A stretch of DNA of 42,680 nt, from NCBI RefSeq assembly GCF_004349105.1, contig NZ_SMLB01000056.1:1-42680 (forward strand), in the 5' to 3' direction. Origin of the DNA: Jiangella aurantiaca (GTDB taxonomy: Bacteria > Actinomycetota > Actinomycetes > Jiangellales > Jiangellaceae). This document shows positions 1 through 9,088 of the stretch, piece after piece; position 1 is the stretch's first letter; each line of letters begins with the position of its first letter. The translations under genes and the position numbers were made by a program. The notes beneath the pieces were generated by a model. The model saw nothing but the letters and a program-made list of their open reading frames with translations. It searched no databases and was not told the origin of the DNA.

Positions 1-1
1 T

Positions 2-242
2 CATCGACCTCGCCGGCCCCATCATGTTCGCCGTCGACGCTCCCGGCCTTCGGTCGCTGGCCGCCGGCTGGCGCCCGCTCGGCCCCTGGCCCGGCGTCGA
101 GGAGGCCGAGCCCACGGTCAGGGCCGCCGCCGCTGCTGCCCGCTCGGAAGGTCGGGGCGGGGGAGCGGCCCGCGTCCGCCGCACCGGCGGCCGCGTCTGG
201 CGAGGCGTTCGCCGCCGCGTCCGTCGCGCCCTCATCGGCTGA
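2..242 (+). CDS. 3' end of an unidentified protein (truncated by window edge)
   Basis: An open frame runs in from the left edge and stops at TGA 240-242. The visible 79 residues begin IDLAGPIMFAVDAPG and end in a very Arg-rich, low-complexity tail (RRTGGRVWRGVRRRVRRALIG). I do not recognise the family. The hydrophobic start followed by a basic disordered C-terminus is all that can be described. Another frame is also open here, so the frame choice rests on the more protein-like N-terminal part. It converges on the DUF1844 gene, with a palindromic repeat in the gap. Confidence 0.35.
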   Translation, partial: IDLAGPIMFAVDAPGLRSLAAGWRPLGPWPGVEEAEPTVRAAAAAARSEGRGGGAARVRRTGGRVWRGVRRRVRRALIG

Positions 243-276
243 CGCCCCGGCCCGGTGCCGGGGATCCGGGAGCCGT

Positions 277-338
277 CACCAGGATCACCCGAGCCTCAAC
301 ACGCCTGCAATCGTGTTGAGGCTCCCGTAATCCTGGTG
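277..338. repeat. Dispersed palindromic repeat, family A copy 1
   Basis: Two 27-nt arms (277-303 and 312-338) are reverse complements with 3 mismatches and flank the 8-nt loop CCTGCAAT. The element sits between two convergent genes, where it could also act as a bidirectional terminator. Copy 2 (29016-29077) has the identical loop and nearly the same arms, and a degenerate copy lies at 33504-33565. Confidence 0.85.
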
Positions 339-359
339 ATGTGCCCGGCCCACTGCCGA

Positions 360-707
360 CTAGGAGTAGACCGGCCCGGTGTACTTCTCGCCGGGGCCCT
401 GGCCCACCGCATCGGGAATCGTGGACGCCTCCCGGAAGGCCAACTGGAGGGTCTTCAACCCGTCCCGCAACGGCCCCGCATGGTGCGTCCCCAGCGACGG
501 CGCGGCCGCGGTGATAAGTCCCGCCAACGCCTCGATCAACGACCGCGCCTCGTCCAGATCGCGATGTTCCGGCAGGTCCTCGGCCAGTCCGAGGTGGACG
601 GCGGCGGCGCTCATGAGGTGGACGGCCGCGGTGGAGATGACCTCGACGGCGGGGACCTCGGCGATGTCGCGACCGGCCTGGGCCGCGATGTGATCCGGCG
701 TGCTCAT
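360..707 (-). CDS. DUF1844 family protein
   Basis: This 115-residue protein matches the actinobacterial DUF1844 family: a helical core with HLMSAAAVHLGLAED, followed by DLDEARSLIEALAGLI and LRDGLKTLQLAFREAS. The family has no established biochemical role that I know of, but it is commonly encoded next to infC in actinobacteria, as here, where it is divergent from infC. The chosen start is ATG at 707-705 (MSTPDHIAAQ). No signal peptide or membrane segment is visible. The C-terminal 20 residues are Gly/Pro-rich and probably flexible. Identification rests on the recalled family pattern and the infC context. Confidence 0.85.
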   Translation of the reverse strand: MSTPDHIAAQAGRDIAEVPAVEVISTAAVHLMSAAAVHLGLAEDLPEHRDLDEARSLIEALAGLITAAAPSLGTHHAGPLRDGLKTLQLAFREASTIPDAVGQGPGEKYTGPVYS

Positions 708-887
708 TCATGCTAGGCTCTCACACCGACCGGACCGCCTGATCCGAGCCCTCGGGTGAGGCGGCCAGCAAGCGGAGACCTCTCCCACCCGCAACGATCG
801 CACAGATCGTCGGGTTCCCTGGTCAAGGCGTCCACCCGGGCGTCTGAGTGGTCGCGACGCAGGAATGCGGCGCGGCACCGATGGGTT

Positions 888-919
888 GGCCTCTGCGTGC
901 ACGTTCGCGGAGGCCTTTT
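888..919 (+). terminator. Terminator-like hairpin in the infC leader (possible attenuator)
   Basis: GGCCTCTGCG (888-897) pairs with CGCGGAGGCC (906-915), including one T-G pair, around an 8-nt loop. TTTT (916-919) follows directly. The hairpin lies about 40 nt upstream of the infC ribosome-binding site and on the same strand. Its position suggests transcription attenuation of infC-rpmI-rplT. In Bacillus this operon is controlled by L20-dependent premature termination; whether the same ligand acts here is not visible. Confidence 0.6.
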
Positions 920-961
920 GGCATTTCCGCGGCGTGGTCGAGGCACCACCCCGTCGATTTC

Positions 962-975
962 AGGAGGAAGGCATC
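962..975 (+). promoter_or_regulatory. Strong RBS and AUC start codon of infC
   Basis: AGGAGGAA (962-969) is the strongest Shine-Dalgarno match near this gene. It is spaced 3 nt from ATC at 973-975. In-frame ATG or GTG codons near the N-terminus lie far upstream and would add about 36 residues unrelated to IF3. The reading frame after [15 protein letters not shown], is where actinobacterial IF3 normally begins. This site therefore decides the start. Confidence 0.75.
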
Positions 976-1653
976 AGCGCAGAGCCCCGCATCAACGACC
1001 GGATCCGCGTTTCGGAGGTCCGGCTCGTCGGCCCCAACGGTGAGCAGGTCGGCATCGTCCGTATCGAGGACGCGCTCCGGCTTGCGGCGGAGGCCGATCT
1101 CGACCTGGTCGAGGTCGCTCCCGGCGCCCGGCCGCCGGTGGCCAAGCTCATGGACTACGGCAAGTTCAAGTACGAGTCCGCCATGAAGGAGCGCGCGGCT
1201 CGCCGGAACCAGTCGCACGTCCTGATCAAGGAGCAGAAGCTCCGACCCAAGATCGACAAGCACGACTACGAGACCAAGAAGCGGGCTGTCGAGCGCTTCC
1301 TGGCCGAGGGTGACAAGGTCAAGGTCACCATCATGTTCCGCGGCCGTGAGCAGTCGCGGCCGGAGCTCGGCTTCCGGCTGCTGCAGCGGCTGGCCGAGGA
1401 CGTCAACGAGCTTGGCTTCGTCGAGTCGTCGCCGAAGCAGGACGGCCGCAACATGATCATGGTGTTGGGGCCGCACCGCAAGAAGGCCGACGCCAAGGCC
1501 GAGCGCGAGGCGGCGAAGGTCGAGCGGCAGCAGCAGCGCCGCGCCGACGAAGAGGCCGAGCGGGCCGAGCGGACGGCGAGCCGGAAGGCGGCCGAGGCCG
1601 AGAAGGCTCAGCGGGGCGAGGTCGACCGGCCGACCCCCGACAACGAAGACTGA
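973..1653 (+). CDS. infC: Translation initiation factor IF-3 (AUC start)
   Basis: IF3 binds the 30S subunit, prevents 50S joining and proofreads initiator tRNA and start-codon choice. The 226-residue product has the N-domain (about residues 5-75, [35 protein letters not shown]), a linker, and the C-domain (about 83-170, [34 protein letters not shown]). A charged Lys/Glu/Arg-rich tail covers about 170-226; such tails are frequent in actinobacterial IF3. The start is taken as ATC 973-975 because of the adjacent AGGAGGAA and the family N-terminus. Rare start codons are a known autoregulatory device of infC (AUU in E. coli). rpmI follows after 19 nt. Confidence 0.95.
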   Translation: MSAEPRINDRIRVSEVRLVGPNGEQVGIVRIEDALRLAAEADLDLVEVAPGARPPVAKLMDYGKFKYESAMKERAARRNQSHVLIKEQKLRPKIDKHDYETKKRAVERFLAEGDKVKVTIMFRGREQSRPELGFRLLQRLAEDVNELGFVESSPKQDGRNMIMVLGPHRKKADAKAEREAAKVERQQQRRADEEAERAERTASRKAAEAEKAQRGEVDRPTPDNED

Positions 1654-1672
1654 CGAGGAGACAGACGGCGCC

Positions 1673-1867
1673 ATGCCGAAGAACAAGACGCACAGCGGCA
1701 CGAGCAAGCGGTTCCGGATCACCGGGAGCGGGAAGGTGCTGCGCCAGAAGGCGAACCGCCGCCACTACCTGGAGCACAAGCCGTCCACGCTGACGCGGAA
1801 GCTCGCCGGCACCACCGAGGTGGCCAAGCCGGACCAGAGCCGCATCAAGAAGCTGCTCGGCAAGTAA
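1673..1867 (+). CDS. rpmI: Large ribosomal subunit protein bL35
   Basis: The 64-residue basic protein begins [20 protein letters not shown], the L35 signature, and ends SRIKKLLGK. Length and composition are normal for bL35, a 50S subunit protein. The ATG follows GAGGAGA by about 10 nt. It is the middle gene of the infC-rpmI-rplT operon, so its expression is tied to the infC leader. Confidence 0.98.
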   Translation: MPKNKTHSGTSKRFRITGSGKVLRQKANRRHYLEHKPSTLTRKLAGTTEVAKPDQSRIKKLLGK

Positions 1868-1925
1868 GCGGCGACCGTCCAGTTCACCCTTCGGCCCGAT
1901 CGGCCGAATCCAGCAAGGAGTACCA

Positions 1926-2315
1926 GTGGCACGCGTGAAGCGGGCGGCCAACGCCCACAAGAAGCGCCGTGAGACCCTCGAGCGGGCCAGCGGCTACCGG
2001 GGTCAGCGCTCCCGGATGTACCGGAAGGCGAAGGAGCAGGTCACACACTCGCTCGTTTACGCCTACCGCGACCGTAAGCAGCGCAAGGGCGACTTCCGGC
2101 AGCTCTGGATCACCCGGATCAACGCGGCCTCCCGGGCCGAGGGCCTGACGTACAACCGCTTCATCCAGGGGCTGCGGCTGGCCGAGGTCGAGGTCGACCG
2201 CAAGATGCTGGCCGACCTCGCGGTGAACGACCCGGGCGCGTTCAAGGCCCTGGTCGAGGTCGCGCGCGCGGCGCTGCCGGCCGATCGCAACGCGCCGGCG
2301 GCTCCGGCGGCCTGA
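1926..2315 (+). CDS. rplT: Large ribosomal subunit protein bL20
   Basis: The 129-residue protein has the bL20 signature [20 protein letters not shown] near its N-terminus and [20 protein letters not shown] in the globular part. bL20 is needed for early 50S assembly and, in Bacillus, represses its own operon. It starts with GTG at 1926, preceded by AAGGAG (1914-1919). An intrinsic terminator follows at 2337. The last residues (NAPAAPAA) are a short Ala/Pro tail. Confidence 0.98.
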   Translation: MARVKRAANAHKKRRETLERASGYRGQRSRMYRKAKEQVTHSLVYAYRDRKQRKGDFRQLWITRINAASRAEGLTYNRFIQGLRLAEVEVDRKMLADLAVNDPGAFKALVEVARAALPADRNAPAAPAA

Positions 2316-2336
2316 GCGGCGTCTGTTCGTCCGTCG

Positions 2337-2372
2337 AGACCGGGCCTGCGTCGGCAGGCCCGGTCTTCGTGT
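2337..2372 (+). terminator. Intrinsic terminator after rplT
   Basis: A perfect 12-bp stem (AGACCGGGCCTG 2337-2348 with CAGGCCCGGTCT 2355-2366) closes a 6-nt loop and is followed by TCGTGTGT. It ends the infC-rpmI-rplT operon and separates it from the RNA methyltransferase gene. Confidence 0.85.
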
Positions 2373-2374
2373 GT

Positions 2375-2431
2375 CCGGTGATGATGTCCTCTGGCGGTCG
2401 CAGGGTGACCGCCAGGGATCATGATCACCGG
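2375..2431. repeat. Intergenic palindrome, family B copy 1
   Basis: Imperfect arms of 25 nt (2375-2399 and 2407-2431, about 4 mismatches) surround a 7-nt loop. The left arm (GTGATGATGTCC ... GCGGTCGC) resembles the element at 33714-33767 (GTGATCATGTCC ... GCGGTCGC), suggesting a second dispersed repeat family. It lies directly between the rplT terminator and the next RBS. Confidence 0.65.
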
Positions 2432-2448
2432 AAAATCCTGGAGACCCG

Positions 2449-3258
2449 ATGCTGACCGAACGGTCCGGGCGGGTGCGTGAGGCGCACAAGCTGCTGCGCC
2501 GTGGCGCCCGCGAGAAGGCGGGGCTGTTCCTCGCCGAGGGCCCGCAGGCGGTCCGCGAGGCGGTCGCCGCCGGGGCCGGCCGGGTGGTCGAGCTGTTCGC
2601 GACGACGACGGCGGCGGCGCGGTGGGCACCCATCGTGGCGGCCGCCGAGGACGCCGGCGTGCCGGTATCCATCGCCGCCGACGCCGCCCTCGCCGCGCTG
2701 TCGGAGACGGTGACACCCCAGGGCCTGGTAGCGGTGTGCCGGTCGCTGACGGTGGAGCTCACGGCCGCCCTGGCCGGCGAGCCGCGGCTGGTCGCCGTCC
2801 TCGCCGAGGCCCGCGACCCGGGCAACGCCGGCACGGTCATCCGCTGCGCCGACGCGGCCGGCGCGGACGCCGTCGTGCTCACCCACGGGTCGGCCGATCC
2901 GCAAGGTGGCAAGGCCGTGCGGGCGTCGGCCGGCAGCGTCTTCCACCTGCCGGTCGTGTCCGGTGTCCCGACTGCGGACGCGGTGGCCGCGTTGCGGGAG
3001 CGCGGGCTGACGGTGCTGGCCGCCGACGGCGCCGGCGACCTCGATCTCGACCGGGCCGAGGACGACGGCCTGCTGGCCGGCCCGGTCGCGTGGCTGTTCG
3101 GCAACGAGGCGTGGGGACTGCCGGCCGAGGTCGGCGCGCTGGCCGACCACGTCGTCCGGGTCCCGATCTACGGCCGCGCCGAGAGCCTCAACCTCGCCAC
3201 CGCGGCCGCCGTCTGCCTGTACGGCTCGGCCCGGGCCCGCCGCCGCGCCGCCCGCTGA
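2449..3258 (+). CDS. TrmH/SpoU-family RNA 2'-O-methyltransferase
   Basis: The 269-residue protein has an N-terminal substrate-binding part (RVREAHKLLRRGAREKAGLFLAEG, about 8-31) and a C-terminal SPOUT methyltransferase domain (about 113-265). SPOUT motif 1 is EARDPGNAGTVIR, motif 2 is LFGNEAWGLP and motif 3 is VPIYGRAESLNLATAAAVCLY; motifs 2 and 3 form the knotted SAM-binding site. It likely methylates a ribose in rRNA or tRNA, but the target nucleotide cannot be read from sequence. A SpoU-type methyltransferase after rplT is the usual actinobacterial arrangement. The ATG follows CTGGAG. Confidence 0.93.
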   Translation: MLTERSGRVREAHKLLRRGAREKAGLFLAEGPQAVREAVAAGAGRVVELFATTTAAARWAPIVAAAEDAGVPVSIAADAALAALSETVTPQGLVAVCRSLTVELTAALAGEPRLVAVLAEARDPGNAGTVIRCADAAGADAVVLTHGSADPQGGKAVRASAGSVFHLPVVSGVPTADAVAALRERGLTVLAADGAGDLDLDRAEDDGLLAGPVAWLFGNEAWGLPAEVGALADHVVRVPIYGRAESLNLATAAAVCLYGSARARRRAAR

Positions 3259-3294
3259 CCGCTGACCGCTGACCGCGAGGTGTATCCTTGGTGT

Positions 3295-3507
3295 ATGACG
3301 CGCACCAACATCGATCTCGACGACCAGCTCGTCGACGAGGTCATGCGGCGATACGGAGTCTCGACCAAACGTGAGGCGGTCGATCTCGCTCTGCGCCGGC
3401 TCGTCGGCGTGCCGTTGACGAAGGACTTCCTTCTCGGGCTGCGCGGCGTCGGCTGGGGTGCGGACCTTGACGAACTGCGGTCGGCCGACTCCGCCGCGGC
3501 CGGATGA
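3295..3507 (+). CDS. vapB: Antitoxin, VapB family
   Basis: The 70-residue protein opens with a ribbon-helix-helix-like segment ([20 protein letters not shown] ... [15 protein letters not shown]). A C-terminal toxin-neutralising tail follows ([16 protein letters not shown]). This is the common actinobacterial VapB pattern. ATG 3295 is preferred over an upstream ATG because it matches the family N-terminus. A TATCCT-like -10 lies about 7 nt upstream, so the mRNA may be leaderless. GTGTAT occurs twice (3281 and 3291 area), a possible operator. The stop overlaps the vapC start by 4 nt (ATGA 3504-3507). Confidence 0.88.
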   Translation: MTRTNIDLDDQLVDEVMRRYGVSTKREAVDLALRRLVGVPLTKDFLLGLRGVGWGADLDELRSADSAAAG

Positions 3508-3902
3508 TCCTCGTCGACACGTCGGCCTGGATCGACTACCTCCGTGCGGCCGATACGCCGGTGGCCAGGGAGCTGACGGCTCTGATCAGGCGAGGGGCCG
3601 AGGTGGGGATCACGGAGCCGGTGATCATGGAGTTGCTCGCCGGTGCCGACACGCCGACGCGTGCCGATGCGCTGGAGAGGCTCACGAACGGGCTGCCGCT
3701 GTTGAGCGTCGATCCGGTGCTGGACTTCAGGCAGGCATCGGCCGTCTACCTCGCCGTGCGCCGTCAGGGCCGGACCGTGCGCAGCCTCGTCGACTGCCTG
3801 ATAGCGGCCGTCGCCCTGCGGCACGACGTCGCGCTGCTGCACAAGGACGCCGACTACGACGCCATCGCCGACTGCCTGCCGCTGCGCGGGCACCCGGTGT
3901 GA
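3504..3902 (+). CDS. vapC: PIN-domain ribonuclease toxin, VapC family
   Basis: The 132-residue PIN domain carries the expected acidic residues: Asp5 in [11 protein letters not shown], Glu43 in IMELLAG, Asp97 in [11 protein letters not shown], and Asp115/Asp117 in [12 protein letters not shown]. These coordinate Mg or Mn for RNA cleavage. VapC toxins typically cut specific tRNAs or rRNA; the target here is unknown. The length is typical and no active-site residue is missing, so it should be intact. It is translationally coupled to vapB. Its stop codon lies in the loop of a strong hairpin (3885-3916). Confidence 0.92.
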   Translation: MILVDTSAWIDYLRAADTPVARELTALIRRGAEVGITEPVIMELLAGADTPTRADALERLTNGLPLLSVDPVLDFRQASAVYLAVRRQGRTVRSLVDCLIAAVALRHDVALLHKDADYDAIADCLPLRGHPV

Positions 3903-3916
3903 TCGGGGTGCCCGCG
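3885..3916. terminator. Hairpin spanning the vapC stop codon
   Basis: CGCGGGCACCC (3885-3895) pairs perfectly with GGGTGCCCGCG (3906-3916). The loop contains the vapC TGA (3900-3902). There is no T-tract, as in many actinobacterial terminators. It lies between two convergent genes and could stop transcription from both sides. Confidence 0.6.
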
Positions 3917-3969
3917 TAGGGCGGCAGCAAGCCGGACATCACCACCGCGCCGCCCGTCGAGCCGCGTCG

Positions 3970-4812
3970 TCACCTGAACGCGGCGGCGAACTCCGCCATC
4001 CGCTCGCCGAAGCCCTCGTGGTCACCGAACCAGACGGCGACGGAGTCAGCGGCGGCCGCGGCGAGCCCGTGCACGGACTCCACGGCGGCGGCCAGCTCGG
4101 CCCGCCCGCCGGGCCACTCGATGCGCGTGCCCGCGCGCAGCGGCTGCCCGGCCAGCGGCCCGTCCTCGCGCAGCGTCCGCAACCGGGCCAGCCGCGACGC
4201 GAACCCGTCGGCGTCGAGCGCGAAGGCGTGCCACTCGTCGGCCAGCGCGGCCGCCCGGCGCAGCGCGGCGTCGGTGGTGCCGCCCACCGCGATCGGCAAC
4301 GGCGTCAGCGGCAGCGGCTCGAACACCCCGCGCTGGAAGCCGAACCGGGGGCCGTCGTATGAGGTGGCCCCGGAGAACAGCGCCCGCAGCAGCCGCAGCG
4401 CGTCCTCGACGTAGGCGCCGCGGCCGGCGTAGTCGGCGCCGACGGCGTCGAACTCGTTACGCTCCCATCCGGCGCCGGCGGTGAGCACCAGCCGCCCGCC
4501 GGACAACCGGTGCACCGTCGCGGCCTGCTTGGCGACGAGGAACGGCTCGCGCAGCGGCAGCACCAGCACAGACATGCCCAGCTGGATCCGCTCCGTCGCG
4601 GCCGCGAGGTACGCCAGCGTGGTCAGCGGCTCGTAGACGCCGCCGTACGTCGGGCCGTACGGCTCCGGCGGCAACAGGTGGTCGGGCAGCAGGACGGCGC
4701 GGTAGCCGAGCCGCTCGGCGAGGACGGCGAGGTCGGTCAGGCGGCCGGGTTCCATCTCGGGCGACTCGTTGGGCAGGACGACCCGCAGTTCGGTGTCGGG
4801 CAGGGTGAGCAT
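3970..4812 (-). CDS. LLM-class (luciferase-like) oxidoreductase, probably F420-dependent
   Basis: The 280-residue protein shows the luciferase-like TIM-barrel pattern: an early strand (ELRVVLPNES), LAERLGYRAVLLPDHLL, TTLAYLAAATERIQLGMSVLVLP, AATVHRLSGGRLVLTAGAGWERNEF and PLPIAVGGTTDAALRRAA. The GAGW-x-x-xEF motif is typical of the F420-using subgroup of actinobacteria, which supports F420 rather than FMN, but the substrate is unknown. It is divergent from a PPOX-family gene (36-bp gap), another family in which F420 use is common, so the pair may be co-regulated. Start ATG at 4812-4810. Confidence 0.88.
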   Translation of the reverse strand: MLTLPDTELRVVLPNESPEMEPGRLTDLAVLAERLGYRAVLLPDHLLPPEPYGPTYGGVYEPLTTLAYLAAATERIQLGMSVLVLPLREPFLVAKQAATVHRLSGGRLVLTAGAGWERNEFDAVGADYAGRGAYVEDALRLLRALFSGATSYDGPRFGFQRGVFEPLPLTPLPIAVGGTTDAALRRAAALADEWHAFALDADGFASRLARLRTLREDGPLAGQPLRAGTRIEWPGGRAELAAAVESVHGLAAAAADSVAVWFGDHEGFGERMAEFAAAFR

Positions 4813-4847
4813 GCGTCGACACTACGCAGTCCTCTTAAGGTGGCCTC

Positions 4848-5375
4848 ATGCCGAACATCGCCACGAACACCACCGTGGATCTCGCCGGGCTGCTCGACTT
4901 CGTCCGGCCGCGCCACCACGGCATCGTCATCACCACCCGCGCCGACGGCGGCCCGCAGGCCTCGCCGGTCACCTGCGGCGTCGACGACTCCGGCCGCATC
5001 GTCGTCTCGACGTACCCCGACCGCGCGAAGGCCAACAACGTCCGGCACCGCCCGCACGCCAGCATCGTCGTGCTCTCCGACGACTTCAACGGCGCCTGGG
5101 TGCAAGTGGACGGGCCGGCCGAGATCATCGACCTGCCCGACTCCATCGAGCCGTTGGTCGAGTACTACCGCAACGTCGCCGGCGAGCACGAGGACTGGGA
5201 CGGCTACCGCGAGGCCATGCACCGGCAGGGCAAGTCGCTGCTGCGCATCACGCCGCAGCGCTGGGGCCCCATCGCGACCGGCGGGTTTCCGGCCCGGCTC
5301 TTCCCCGACGAGGATCAGGGCCACGACCACGGTCACGGCCACGACGACGGCCACGGTCACGGTCACGGGCACTGA
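4848..5375 (+). CDS. PPOX-class flavin/F420 oxidoreductase with His-rich tail
   Basis: The first 150 residues fit the split-barrel PPOX/FDOR family: LLDFVRPRHHGIVITTRADG, PQASPVTCGVDDSGRIVVST, RAKANNVRHRPHASIVVLSD and WVQVDGPAEII. These enzymes bind F420 or FMN and reduce small molecules such as enones or biliverdin-like compounds; the substrate here is unknown. The last 18 residues are almost entirely His, Gly and Asp (about seven His in alternation), which looks like a metal-binding tail and is not part of the fold. A divergent partner gene (LLM family) lies 36 bp away. Confidence 0.85.
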   Translation: MPNIATNTTVDLAGLLDFVRPRHHGIVITTRADGGPQASPVTCGVDDSGRIVVSTYPDRAKANNVRHRPHASIVVLSDDFNGAWVQVDGPAEIIDLPDSIEPLVEYYRNVAGEHEDWDGYREAMHRQGKSLLRITPQRWGPIATGGFPARLFPDEDQGHDHGHGHDDGHGHGHGH

Positions 5376-5468
5376 TGTCCGAGGTCGCCGCCGTCAGCTC
5401 GAACCCGCGGTACCCGATCAGCGCCCCGTGGGTCGTAGACTCGCGGGGTTGTGACCACGCGTGAGTAG

Positions 5469-6595
<1,127 letters not shown>

Positions 6596-6596
<1 letters not shown>

Positions 6597-9088
6597 TGCG
6601 CGTCCCCCTGAGCTGGCTGCGCGAGTACGCGGCGCTGCCCGGCGACGTCAGCCCGCGCGACGTCGCGACCCGGCTGATCCGGGCCGGCCTCGAGGTCGAG
6701 ACCGTCCACGAGGCGGGCGCAGAGCTCGCCGGCCCGCTGGTCGTCGGCCGGGTGCTGGAGTTCACCGACGAGCCGCAGAAGAACGGCAAGACCATCCGCT
6801 GGTGCTCGGTCGACGTCGGCGAGGCGGAGCCACGCGGCATCGTCTGCGGCGCGCACAACTTCGCCGCCGGCGACCTCGTCGTCGTGTCGCTGCCCGGGGC
6901 CGTGCTGCCCGGCGGGTTCGCGATCTCCGCGCGCAAGACGTACGGGCACGTGTCCGACGGCATGATCTGCTCCGCGCGCGAGCTGGGGCTGGGTGACGAC
7001 CACGCCGGCATCATCGTGCTGCAGCCGGACGAGGCGGCGCCCGGCGACGACGCGATCGAGCTGCTGCGGCTGCGCGACGACGTCCTCGACATCGCCGTCA
7101 CACCCGACCGCGGCTACTGCCTGTCCGTCCGCGGCGTCGCCCGCGAGGCGGCGACCGCATTCGGTGTGCCGTACAGCGACCCCGGTGTCCGGCCGGGGCT
7201 CGACATGGCCGGTGACGACGGCTACCCGGTGCAGGTCGAGGACGCGCAGCGCTGCCCGGTGTTCGCCGCCCGCACGGTGACCGGCTTCGACCCGTCCGCG
7301 CCGAGCCCGCGCTGGCTGCAGCGGCGGGTCCAGCTGGCCGGCATGCGGCCCATCTCGCTGGCCGTCGACATCACCAACTACGTCATGCTCGAGCTGGGCC
7401 AGCCGATCCACGGCTACGACCGCGACGCGCTGCGCGGGCCCATCGTCGTCCGCCGGGCCGTGGCGGGGGAGAAGATCACGACGCTGGACGGCGTGGCCCG
7501 GGAGCTGGACACCGACGACCTGCTGATCACCGACGACTCCGGGCCCATCGGCCTGGCCGGCGTCATGGGTGGCGGTTCGACGGAGCTCAGCGACGCCACG
7601 ACGGCGATCGTGGTCGAGGCGGCGCACTTCGAGCCCACCGGCATCGCCCGTACGGCGCGCCGGCACAAGGTGCCCAGCGAGGCGTCCAAGCGGTTCGAGC
7701 GCGGCGTCGACCCCGCGCTGCCCGCGGTGGCGGCGCAGCGGGTGGTCGACCTGCTGGTCGAGCTCGGTGGCGCGACGCAGGAGCCGGGCCTGACGGTGGC
7801 CGGGTCGGTCCCGGCGCCCGAGGTCATCGAGATCCCGGTCGGCCTGCCGGCCCGGGTCGTGGGCGTGGACTACCCGGCCGACGAGGTGACGTCGCTGCTC
7901 ACGGCCGTGGGCGCGCAGGTCTCGCCGGTGGGTGCCGACCGCATCTCCGTCCAGCCGCCCACCTGGCGTTCCGACCTCACCGACCCGTACGACCTGGTCG
8001 AGGAGGTCGCCCGGCTGCATGGGTACGACGCGGTGCCGTCGGTGCTGCCGGTCGCCCCGGCCGGGCGCGGCATCACGCCCGCGCAGCGGCTGCGCCGGCG
8101 GGTCGAGCGCGCCGTCGCCGCGGCGGGTTTCGTCGAGGCGCCGTCGTATCCGTTCGTGGGCGAGGCCGACTTCGACGCGCTCGGCATCCCGGCCGACGAC
8201 GCGCGGCGGGTCGCGCTGCGGCTGGCCAACCCGATCTCCGAGGAGCAGCCGCTGCTGCGCACGACACTGCTGCCCGGCCTGCTGGCGACGCTGCGCCGCA
8301 ACGTCGGCCGCGGCGCCACTGACGTCGCCGTCTACGAGGCCGGGCTGGTGTACCGGCCGGAGCCGGGGCCGCTGCCTGTCCCGCCGCGGCTGCCGGTCGA
8401 CCGCCGGCCCACCGACGACGAGCTGGCCGCGCTGCTCGCCGCCGTGCCGGCGCAGCCGCGCCGCGTCGCCGTCGCGCTGGCCGGCGACCGCGAACCGGCC
8501 GGCTGGTGGGGCCCGGCTCGCCCGGCGACCTGGGCCGACGCCGTCGAGGCCGCGCGGGTCGTCGCCCGGGCCGCCGGTGTGGCACTGCGTGTCGTGAACG
8601 ACGAGCACGCGCCCTGGCACCCCGGTCGCTGTGCCGCGCTGTACGTCGGCGACACCCTGGTCGGACATGCCGGCGAGCTGCACCCGCGGGTCGTCGCGGC
8701 GCTGGGGCTGCCGTCGCGGACGAGTGCGATGGAGCTGGAGCTGGACCGGTTCTTCCCCGGCGGCGTGAGCGACGAGCCGGTGCGTGCCCCGTCGGTCTCG
8801 ACGTTCCCGGTCGCGACGCAGGACGTCGCGCTGGTCGTCGACCTCTCGGTGCCGGCCGCCGACGTCGAGGACGCGCTGCGTTCCGGCGCGGGCGCGCTGC
8901 TGGAGTCGGTGCGGCTGTTCGACGTGTTCACCGGCCCGCAGCTCGGCGAGGGGAAGAAGTCGCTGGCCTACGCGCTGCGCTTCCGCGCGCCCGACCGCAC
9001 GCTCACCGTCGAGGAGACCACCGCCGCCCGCGACGCCGCCGTGGCCGCGGCCGCCGAGCGGACCGGCGCGGTCCTGCGCGGCGCATGA
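6596..9088 (+). CDS. pheT: Phenylalanine--tRNA ligase beta subunit
   Basis: The 830-residue protein begins [20 protein letters not shown]. Domains in order are the OB-fold tRNA-binding domain (about 40-150, [20 protein letters not shown]), the B3/4 editing domain (about 210-380, [32 protein letters not shown]), B5 (about 410-480, [20 protein letters not shown]), a catalytic-like core, and the C-terminal ferredoxin-fold anticodon-binding domain (about 735-830, [16 protein letters not shown]). The protein edits mischarged Tyr-tRNA-Phe and positions the tRNA. The start ATG overlaps the pheS stop, and the stop overlaps the next gene by ATGA. Confidence 0.97.

Noticed and set aside
3254-3274. Three tandem copies of GCTGACC upstream of vapB
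   Set aside because: Short, overlaps the end of the methyltransferase gene region and is too small to interpret; probably simple slippage.
5375-5464. A 29-codon ORF overlapping the PPOX stop (TGATG), before pheS
   Set aside because: No RBS, no recognisable sequence and no conserved feature; it is probably just the pheS leader.
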